This document shows positions 30,873 to 36,799 of a stretch of DNA of 36,799 bases, in pieces (position 1 is the first letter of the stretch; each line of letters opens with the position of its first letter). This DNA is from Deinococcales bacterium. GTDB lineage: Bacteria > Deinococcota > Deinococci > Deinococcales > Trueperaceae. A program made the position numbers and the translations under genes. The stretch covers positions 1-36,799 of the forward strand of contig JAAYYF010000165.1 of NCBI GenBank assembly GCA_012515535.1. Direction: 5' to 3'. The notes beneath the pieces were generated by a model that had not been told where the DNA came from, did no database searches, and saw only the letters and a program-made list of their open reading frames with translations.

Positions 30873-32711
30873 TCAACGCTCCACCAGCGCGAGCCGCGCG
30901 TTGACGTTGTTGAGCACGAGCGAGAACGCCAGGCTGATCAGCAGGTAGGCGCCGATCAGCAGCAGCGCGATGGGGATGGCGGCGCCGGTCTGGTTCGACA
31001 CCACGCTGGCGATGACGAACAGCTCGGCGTAGCCGGCCAGCGAGGCGAGCGACGAGTTCTTGGTGAGGTTCAGGTACTGGCTGATCATGGGTGGCAGCAC
31101 GACCCGCATGGCCTGCGGGAAGACGACGAGGGTGAAGGTCTGGTAGCCGGAGAGCCCCACGGCGTGGGCGGCCTCGCGCTGGCCCTTGGGCACGGCGAGG
31201 ATGCCGCCGCGCACGATCTCGGCGATGAACGCCGAGGTGTAGATCACCAGGGCCAGCAGCAGCGCCAGGTAGTTGACGGTGAAGCGCATGCCGCCCTCGT
31301 AGTTCGACACCGGCACGTGGGCGCGGCTGAGCACCAGCGCGCCGACCGGCAGCAGCTCGGTGGTGGCCTCGAGGGTGACCTCGGCGGCGCCGCTGCTGGT
31401 GGCGGCCTGGCCGAAGGCGGAGAAACGCCCGCCGCCGGCGGCGGGGGTCGTGGGCTCGGCCGCGGCCTGCTCGGCCGCGCTGGGCGCCTTGAACAGCGGC
31501 ATGCGCACCTGCCCGTCGCGGTCGGAGACGACCACGCGCTCGAAGCCGGTGAGGGTCATGACCACGCCCTGGCCGCCGTAGCCGCGGCCCGTGGCCGGGT
31601 CGACGTCCTCGCCTTCGTCGAGCTCGCCGTTGCCGTTGCGGTCGGCGTAGACGATGCCCACCGACGGGAAGGCCGTGAAGTGCAGCGCCAGCCCCTGGGC
31701 CGCGGCCGCCTCCGGGTCGGCGAAGGCGAACTCGAACGCCTCGGCCTCGCTCTCCTTGATGAGGGGGAAGCGGAAGGTGCCGTGGACCACCTCGCGCGAC
31801 TCGACCAGGTTCTGGCTGGTGGTGGTGAGGGTGGCGGTGGGCAGGCTGATGCGCACCGGCACGAACGCCGCCGGGCGGCTACGGCCGTCCTCGGCGATGG
31901 TGGTGGTGCCGCGGCCGCGCTCGGCGTCGAAGCTGACGGCGAGCTCGGGCGGCACGCTGCGGTCGGCGTAGCTGAACGCCAGCCCGCCGCCCGCCACCAC
32001 CAGGAACGCCACGAGCGGGTAGGGCCACACGCGGCCCACCTGGTCGAGGCGCCGCAGCTGGCGCACGCGCCACAGCGCCGCGAGCGCCGCCAGCACGGCG
32101 GCGGCGACCAGGAACGGCACCCAGGAGCCGAAGCGGTAGGTGGGATAGAGGGCCGGGAAGGCCAGCCCGACGTTGGATAGCAGGAGCCCGCCCGGCAGCG
32201 CGACCGGGTCGCTGATGCGGGGCGGGAAGGGCAGCAAGATAGCGGAGTACCAGAAGACGATCTGCACCGCCAGCGGGATGTTGCGCAGCACCTCGACGTA
32301 GACGGTGGCGAGCGTGCGCAGCAGCCAGTTGGCCGAGAGGCGCATCACGCCCACCAGCACGCCGATGAGGGTGGCCAGCGCCACGCCCACCACGGCGATC
32401 TTGAGGGTGTTCAGGAAGCCGATGAGCAGGGCGCGCGCGTAGGTGTCGGTGACCTGGTACGGGATCGGCCGCTCGGCGATCGGGATGCCGGCCGGGTTGC
32501 GCAGGAACGAGAAGTCCGCCGGCAGGTTGGCCCGGGCGAGGGCGGTGGTGACGTTGTTGACGAGGATGCCGACGCCGGCGACGAGCACCAGCACGAAGGC
32601 CACCTGCGCCAGGATGCCGATCACCTTCACGTTGCGCCAGAAGGGCACGACCGGCTCGGCGGTGTGGTTCCGTGGTTGCGCGTTCACCATCGGGTCAGGT
32701 TCCAGTTCCAT
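30873..32711 (-). CDS. aapQ: Amino-acid ABC transporter permease AapQ with large extracytoplasmic insertion
   Basis: The protein has the normal AapQ/BztB ends: VYVEVLRNIPLAVQIVFWYS in the first half, and the permease module with EAA loop AVPKGQREAAHAVGLSGYQT near residue 506. At 612 residues it is about 200 longer than the usual 400 or so. The extra sequence lies between the helix at about 231-248 and the helix at 477-497 (residues 253-470, DNA 31302-31955). An Arg-rich segment (214-227) before the first of these helices places the insertion outside the cell membrane by the positive-inside rule. It contains an EF-hand-type loop (D357 to E368) and an Ala/Thr-rich linker (408-440). An ATG at 32690 with GGAA upstream is an alternative start. 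Confidence 0.92.
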   Translation of the reverse strand: MELEPDPMVNAQPRNHTAEPVVPFWRNVKVIGILAQVAFVLVLVAGVGILVNNVTTALARANLPADFSFLRNPAGIPIAERPIPYQVTDTYARALLIGFLNTLKIAVVGVALATLIGVLVGVMRLSANWLLRTLATVYVEVLRNIPLAVQIVFWYSAILLPFPPRISDPVALPGGLLLSNVGLAFPALYPTYRFGSWVPFLVAAAVLAALAALWRVRQLRRLDQVGRVWPYPLVAFLVVAGGGLAFSYADRSVPPELAVSFDAERGRGTTTIAEDGRSRPAAFVPVRISLPTATLTTTSQNLVESREVVHGTFRFPLIKESEAEAFEFAFADPEAAAAQGLALHFTAFPSVGIVYADRNGNGELDEGEDVDPATGRGYGGQGVVMTLTGFERVVVSDRDGQVRMPLFKAPSAAEQAAAEPTTPAAGGGRFSAFGQAATSSGAAEVTLEATTELLPVGALVLSRAHVPVSNYEGGMRFTVNYLALLLALVIYTSAFIAEIVRGGILAVPKGQREAAHAVGLSGYQTFTLVVFPQAMRVVLPPMISQYLNLTKNSSLASLAGYAELFVIASVVSNQTGAAIPIALLLIGAYLLISLAFSLVLNNVNARLALVER

Positions 32712-32775
32712 CGATCAAGGTCAGGGGTTCCTGTGGCGGTCCTTCGGCGCAGCAGCGCGCGACGGGGGACGTAGC

Positions 32776-32803
32776 GGGGGCTCGCGCTCGTGCGCGAGCC
32801 CCC
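32776..32803 (-). promoter_or_regulatory. Intercistronic hairpin between aapJ and aapQ
   Basis: A perfect 12-bp stem (32776-32787 with 32792-32803) with a 4-nt loop follows the aapJ stop by 11 nt. There is no T-tract. In binding-protein transport operons such hairpins protect the 3' end of the upstream message or attenuate read-through, giving more binding protein than permease. That role is inferred here. Confidence 0.65.
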
Positions 32804-32814
32804 TGCTGGCGGGA

Positions 32815-33840
32815 TCAGTTGAAGGGGAAGCCGTAGATCAGGCCGCCCTCGTAGTACTGGGCGTTGATGCCGCGCTCGAGGCCGAACACGGAGCCGGCGC
32901 CGAGGTTGCGGTCGAAGATCTCGCCGTAGTTGCCCACCGCCTTGATGGCGTTGTAGAAGGCGTCGGCGCTGAGGCCGAGCGCCTGGACGTACGACTCGGA
33001 GCCCGGGGCGCCCAGCAGGCGCAGCACCTGCGGGTCCTGGGCGTTGGCGCGCAGGTCGTCGACGTTCGCCTGGGTCACGCCGTACTCCTCGGCGTTGAAG
33101 AGGGCGAAGACGGTCCAGGTGACCACGTCGTACCACTGGTCGTCGCCGTGCAGCACGGCGGGGCCGAGCGGCTCCTTGGAGATGACCACGGGCAGGATCT
33201 TGTGGTCGTCGGGCACGCGCAGCTGCTGCTGGTAGGAGACGAGGCCCGAGGTGTCGGTGGTCCAGCCGTCGCACTGGCCGTCGTCGTAGGCGGCGATCAG
33301 CACCGGCGCGGTCTCGAAGATCACGGGCGTGAAGTCGATGCCGAGGCCGGCCAGGGTCGTGCCCAGGTTGGTCTCGGTGGTGGTGCCGGACTGCACGCAG
33401 ACGGAGCGCCCCTCGAAGTCCTGGAGGCTGTTGATGCCCGAGTCCTTGCGCACCATGAAGCCCTGGCCGTCGTAGTAGGTCGTGGGGGCGAAGTTCGCGC
33501 CCCAGTCGGACTCGCGGCTGCTGGTGCGGGTGGTGTTGCGGATCAGCACGTCGATCTCGCCGGACTGCAGGGCGGTCGGGCGCTCGCCGGCGGTCAGCGG
33601 GCGGTAGACGACGGCGTTGGCGTCGCCGAGCACGGCGGCGGCGATGGCCTTGCAGAAGTCGACGTCGAAGCCCTGGTAGGCGCCCGAGGCGTCGACGAAG
33701 CCGAAGCCGGGGAGCGTGGCGTTGACGCCGCAGCGCAGCTCACCGCGGTTCTTGATCTCCTGCAGGCGCCCCTGAGCGAGCACGGTGCTCGCGGCGACCA
33801 GCAACGACAGCACGGCCAGTATCCGGACGGAACGAACCAT
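32815..33840 (-). CDS. aapJ: Amino-acid ABC transporter substrate-binding protein AapJ
   Basis: The 341-residue periplasmic binding protein delivers amino acids to the AapQM permease. It has a signal peptide (cleavage likely after STVLA, residue 21) and two lobes. Family signatures are LRCGVNATLPGFGFVDASG, GFDVDFCKAIAAAVLGD, GRSVCVQSGTTTE, and the C-terminal GNYGEIFDRNLG followed by RGINAQYYEGGLIYGFPF. The ATG at 33840 is chosen because AGGAAGGTGG ends 5 nt upstream; an in-frame GTG at 33849 lies inside that site. It is the first gene of the operon. Confidence 0.96.
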   Translation of the reverse strand: MVRSVRILAVLSLLVAASTVLAQGRLQEIKNRGELRCGVNATLPGFGFVDASGAYQGFDVDFCKAIAAAVLGDANAVVYRPLTAGERPTALQSGEIDVLIRNTTRTSSRESDWGANFAPTTYYDGQGFMVRKDSGINSLQDFEGRSVCVQSGTTTETNLGTTLAGLGIDFTPVIFETAPVLIAAYDDGQCDGWTTDTSGLVSYQQQLRVPDDHKILPVVISKEPLGPAVLHGDDQWYDVVTWTVFALFNAEEYGVTQANVDDLRANAQDPQVLRLLGAPGSESYVQALGLSADAFYNAIKAVGNYGEIFDRNLGAGSVFGLERGINAQYYEGGLIYGFPFN

Positions 33841-33863
33841 TGAGTCCACCTTCCTGAGTCCAA

Positions 33864-33909
33864 GCTAGATTTTCGAGCCCTCTCGTAGGGAAGCTGAAAG
33901 GGGTCTAGC
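33864..33909. repeat. Inverted repeat in the aap leader
   Basis: GCTAGA (33864-33869) and TCTAGC (33904-33909) form a 6-bp inverted repeat around a leader segment that can fold a small CCCT/AGGG hairpin. The right half lies at the predicted transcription start, so it could be an operator. The evidence is only symmetry. Confidence 0.25.
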
Positions 33910-33911
33910 GG

Positions 33912-33941
33912 ACTTTATCCGGCGACCCGCCACCGTGTCAA
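33912..33941 (-). promoter_or_regulatory. Promoter of the aapJQMP operon
   Basis: On the minus strand TTGACA (33941-33936), an 18-nt spacer and TAAAGT (33917-33912) make a consensus-like promoter. Transcription would start near 33905 and leave a leader of about 65 nt with a strong ribosome binding site. It is one of only two promoters in the window with a clear -35; the other is clpB. Confidence 0.7.
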
Positions 33942-34086
33942 AGCGCGATGGCACCGCTCGGAACGGTGTACTCGGCCGTTGGCGGCGGGTACTCGGCGGG
34001 GCGCGCGGCCGGCTAAGGACGCTGGGCGCACGTCTCGCACCGCGCGACGGGGCGCTCCCCTACCGCGCCGCGAGGCGCCACCTAGA

Positions 34087-34114
34087 AGGGCGCCCCCGGT
34101 GAAGGGGGCGCCCT
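34087..34114 (-). terminator. Terminator of the V-ATPase operon
   Basis: An 11-bp perfect stem (34087-34097 with 34104-34114) and a 6-nt loop lie 25 bp after the atpD stop. On the minus strand it is followed by TTCTAGG, only weakly T-rich. The stretch from here to 33942 shows no gene. Confidence 0.75.
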
Positions 34115-34138
34115 GGTAGGTCGGTTGGCCGGAGCGGC

Positions 34139-34786
34139 TCAGGCCAGCGCGGCCTGCTGGTCCTTGGCGCGCTGCTCCAGCTTCGCCTTGATGCGCTTGA
34201 GGGTGGTGACCTCCTCCAGGGCGCGCTGCTCCAGCACGCTCTGGATGTGGCGGATCTCGTAGTTGATGCCGGGGATCACGAGCTGCTCGAGCGCGTTCAC
34301 GCGGCGGTTGGTCTTCTTGATCTCCTCGCCGATCTTGCGCAGCCGCGTCTCGGTGGCGGCGACCTTGGTGATCGCCTCCACCATCTTGCGGAACTGCTGG
34401 GCGGCCTCCAGGGTGGAGGCGCCGGCGCCGACGGGCGAGAAGGGCAGCTTGTCGTCGAACGTGGGCGGCTGCACCTGCGGCACCTTGACGCCGAAGATGT
34501 TCTCCACCTTGAGCCCGATCTCGAGCTCGGAGTCCACGGCCAGCGCCAGGCTGCTCACGGCGGCCGGGCCGTCCCAGGCGTTCGCCAGGAAGAGGGCGAA
34601 GTAGGCCTCGCGGCTCGCTTCGGTGAGTTCGCGCCGCGCTTCCAAGGAGGACTTGACGAGCGCGAAGAACTCGCCCACCAGAGCGTCGCGCTTGCGCTTG
34701 AGCAGGTCAGCGCCGCGGACGGCGAGCTTGGCCTGGTCGCGCCGCTGCAGCAGGTTCGAGCGCGTCGGGGCGATGTTCTCAGCCAT
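34139..34786 (-). CDS. atpD: V-type ATP synthase subunit D
   Basis: Subunit D is the central rotor shaft of V/A-type ATPases. The 215-residue protein has the family start APTRSNLLQRRDQAKLAVRG and the conserved ETRLRKIGEEIKKTNRRVNALE segment near residue 155. Long N- and C-terminal helices form the coiled-coil shaft. The ATG has AGGAGGT upstream. It follows subunit B by 15 bp, is the last gene of this operon section, and is followed by a strong terminator. Confidence 0.97.
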   Translation of the reverse strand: MAENIAPTRSNLLQRRDQAKLAVRGADLLKRKRDALVGEFFALVKSSLEARRELTEASREAYFALFLANAWDGPAAVSSLALAVDSELEIGLKVENIFGVKVPQVQPPTFDDKLPFSPVGAGASTLEAAQQFRKMVEAITKVAATETRLRKIGEEIKKTNRRVNALEQLVIPGINYEIRHIQSVLEQRALEEVTTLKRIKAKLEQRAKDQQAALA

Positions 34787-34801
34787 TGCCTACCTCCTCC
34801 C

Positions 34802-36226
34802 TTACAGCCTGTCCCCGCGACCGGCGCCCCACAGCTCTTCCATCTTGGCGCCGTAGTACTTGTCGATCTGGTCGTTGGAGAGGCGCGTGAGCTCGCTCTT
34901 GGGGAGCTGCGAGAGGATGGCCCACGCGATGGTGAGGGACTCCTCGACGGTGCGGTTCTCGCTGCCCTGGTTGATGAACGCCTTCTCGAACTCGTCGGCG
35001 AACTTCAGGTAGAGCTTGTCGTTCTCCGAGAGCGCGTCCTCACCGGTGATGGCCACGAGGCGGCGCAGGTCGAGGCCGTTGGCGTACGCGGCCTGTAGCT
35101 GGTCGGCGACGTTCTTGTGGTCCTTGCGCGTCTTGCCCTCGCCGATGCCGTTGTTCATCAGCCGCGACAGCGACGGGCCCGGGTTGATCGGCGGGTAGAC
35201 GCCCTTGTTGTGCAGGGCGCGCGCCAGGTAGATCTGCCCCTCGGTGATGTAGCCCGTGAGGTCGGGGATCGGGTGGGTCACGTCGTCGTCGGGCATGGTG
35301 AGGATCGGCAGCTGGGTGACCGAGCCGGGCTTGCCCGTGACCACGCCGGCGCGCTCGTAGATCGACGCCAGGTCGGTGTACATGTAGCCCGGGTAGCCGC
35401 GGCGGCCCGGGATCTCCTCGCGGGCGCCGCCGATCTCGCGGAGCGCCTCGCAGTAGTTGGTCATGTCCGTGAGGATGACCAGCACGTGGTAGCCGTGCTC
35501 GAACGCGAGGTACTCGGCGGCGGTGAGCGCCATCTTCGGGGTCAGGAGACGCTCGACGGCGGGGTCGTCGGCCTTGTTGAGGAACAGGACCGAGCGGGCC
35601 AGCGCGCCGGTGCGCTCGAACTCCTGGGTGAAGAAGGTCAGCTCGCGCTGCGTGACGCCCATGGCCGCGAAGACCACGGCGAACTCGGTGTCCTCGCCGA
35701 TGACCGTCGCCTGGCGGGCGATCTGCGCCGCCAGCTCGTTGGCCGGCAGGCCCGAGCCCGAGAAGATCGGCAGCTTCTGGCCGCGCACCAGGCTGATGAG
35801 GGTGTCGATGGTGCTGATGCCCGTCTGGATGAACTCCTCGGGCTTACGGCGCGCCACCGGGTTGATGGGGGCGCCACCGATCGGCAGGCGCGCGTCGGCG
35901 ACCACCGGCGGCAGGCCGTCGATGGGGACGCCGGCGCCGTTGAAGCGGCGGCCGATCATCTCCTTGGACACGCCGAGGCGCGCCACGTTCTCGACCAGGT
36001 TCACGGTGGTCGTGGAGAGGTCGATGCCGGAGGTCTCCTCGAAGACCTGCAGCACGGTGTACTCCTTCGACACCTCGATGACCTGACCGCCGCGCACGCG
36101 GCCGGTGCCGTCCTTGATGTTGACGATGGCGTTGTAGCTGAGGTCGGGGGCGTTCTGCAGGAACAGCAGCGGGCCCGAGACGTAGCTGACTTCGCTGTAT
36201 TCCTTCTTGAGTAGGTTGCTGCTCAT
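34802..36226 (-). CDS. atpB: V-type ATP synthase subunit B
   Basis: Subunit B is the regulatory nucleotide-binding subunit of the V1/A1 hexamer. The 474-residue protein has the beta-barrel start (about 10-80) and [12 protein letters not shown]. In place of a catalytic P-loop it has [18 protein letters not shown]. It also shows [34 protein letters not shown] and the [15 protein letters not shown] segment. Length is typical. It begins 14 bp after the subunit A stop and has GGAGAG next to the ATG. Confidence 0.98.
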   Translation of the reverse strand: MSSNLLKKEYSEVSYVSGPLLFLQNAPDLSYNAIVNIKDGTGRVRGGQVIEVSKEYTVLQVFEETSGIDLSTTTVNLVENVARLGVSKEMIGRRFNGAGVPIDGLPPVVADARLPIGGAPINPVARRKPEEFIQTGISTIDTLISLVRGQKLPIFSGSGLPANELAAQIARQATVIGEDTEFAVVFAAMGVTQRELTFFTQEFERTGALARSVLFLNKADDPAVERLLTPKMALTAAEYLAFEHGYHVLVILTDMTNYCEALREIGGAREEIPGRRGYPGYMYTDLASIYERAGVVTGKPGSVTQLPILTMPDDDVTHPIPDLTGYITEGQIYLARALHNKGVYPPINPGPSLSRLMNNGIGEGKTRKDHKNVADQLQAAYANGLDLRRLVAITGEDALSENDKLYLKFADEFEKAFINQGSENRTVEESLTIAWAILSQLPKSELTRLSNDQIDKYYGAKMEELWGAGRGDRL

Positions 36227-36240
36227 CTCTCTCCAGGGCC

Positions 36241-36799
36241 TCAGGCGGCCACGCCGAAGCCGCGTTCGATGTCGGCCAACACGCTGTCGCGGTAGCCGGC
36301 GAACTCGTCCTCGGGGACGTAGCGGGCACGGTTGATCTTCTCGATGACCGGGTTCTGCAGGATCTCGTCCACGGTGGCGCCGCCTTCCAGGGCCTCACGG
36401 GCCTGGTCGTAGAAGCGGATCATCATGGTGAGCAGGCCGTAGGCCTTGGTCATGGAGGAGCTAGCGTCGACGGGGTCGAAGCCGTTCTGCTGCAGGAAGT
36501 CCTGGCGCAGGATGCGACCGATCTCGATGACGAGGCGCTCCTGGTCCTGCAGCGCGTCGGGGCCGACCAGCTGCACGACCTCCTGCAGGTCGTTCTCCTG
36601 CTGCAGCAGCGTGACGGCGCGGTCGCGCAGCTCCGGGTAGTCCGGGGCCACGTTCTCGCGGTACCACTCGTCGAGGATCGGCGTGAACAGCGAGTAGGAG
36701 CGGTTCCAGTTGATCGCCGGGAAGTGACGGCGGCGCGCCAGAGCGGCGTCGAGCGCCCAGAAGCAGCCGGTGATGCGCAGCGTGGCCTGGGTGACCGGC
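36241..36799 (-). CDS. atpA: V-type ATP synthase subunit A, C-terminal part (5' end outside window)
   Basis: The last 185 residues of the catalytic subunit are visible. The sequence enters the window in the region [20 protein letters not shown], a conserved feature of A subunits, followed by WNRSYSLF and a helical C-terminal domain ending IERGFGVAA. The P-loop and catalytic Glu lie upstream of the window. With atpB and atpD it gives the A-B-D order seen in Thermus and other Deinococcota. Confidence 0.96.
   Translation of the reverse strand, partial: PVTQATLRITGCFWALDAALARRRHFPAINWNRSYSLFTPILDEWYRENVAPDYPELRDRAVTLLQQENDLQEVVQLVGPDALQDQERLVIEIGRILRQDFLQQNGFDPVDASSSMTKAYGLLTMMIRFYDQAREALEGGATVDEILQNPVIEKINRARYVPEDEFAGYRDSVLADIERGFGVAA

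Noticed and set aside
33942-34086. Possible small RNA or gene between the aap promoter and V-ATPase terminator
   Set aside because: I see no conserved structure, promoter or codon-biased frame in it.

Overview
The window is a high-GC chromosomal segment with tightly packed single-copy housekeeping genes on both strands. I see no insertion sequence, phage gene, integrase, CRISPR array, tRNA or rRNA. The combination points to the Deinococcota, probably a Truepera-like lineage. The evidence is a V-type (A/V) ATPase with order A-B-D, a three-gene proton-translocating transhydrogenase, a general amino-acid ABC importer of the Aap type, a type IV pilus retraction ATPase, an HspR-like operator on clpB, and many genes whose start codon lies about 7 nt after a TANNNT box (leaderless transcription). 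The taxonomic call is inference from gene content and promoter style. No marker gene was compared.

Layout. 1-1937 (-) is the 3'-truncated clpB, with a leaderless promoter and a HAIR-like operator. 2104-4937 (-) is the pntA1-pntA2-pntB operon, closed by a strong hairpin. 5062-6030 (+) is pfkA, convergent with tyrS (6074-7306, -). 7478-10796 (+) holds 6-phosphogluconate dehydrogenase, zwf and arginase, with gnd and zwf overlapping by 4 bp. 11094-11711 (+) is an unusual acidic lipoprotein. It is followed by a patatin-like lipase (-), a family 2 glycosyltransferase (+) and an unknown membrane protein (+). 14917-16531 (-) is a PhoB/PhoR-like two-component pair, divergent from phoU (16609-17262, +). 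17287-18126 (+) is a membrane-anchored amidase_3-type hydrolase.

18151-21686 (+) is a translationally overlapping four-gene cluster: a YtkA/FixH-like lipoprotein, a membrane polyferredoxin, a VanY-type peptidase and a second Ig-like membrane protein. Next come a DUF554 membrane protein and gatC (+), serS (-), a GAF/HD-GYP protein, a basic-tailed unknown protein and folC (+), and a PilT/PilU ATPase (-). 28828-33840 (-) is a complete amino-acid ABC operon in the order binding protein, permease Q, permease M, ATPase. 34139-36799 (-) is the V-ATPase tail: subunit A (5'-truncated), B and D.

How the genes work together. pfkA, gnd and zwf cover glycolysis and the oxidative pentose phosphate branch. 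PntAB links the NADH and NADPH pools to the proton gradient, and the V-ATPase uses or makes that gradient. PhoB/PhoR/PhoU form a phosphate-sensing module. The most unusual items are an AapQ-type permease with a roughly 200-residue extracytoplasmic insertion carrying a canonical EF-hand loop, the four-gene redox/envelope cluster, and a window-wide set of leaderless extended -10 promoters that settles several GTG and TTG starts. I found no clearly novel defence or mobile system.
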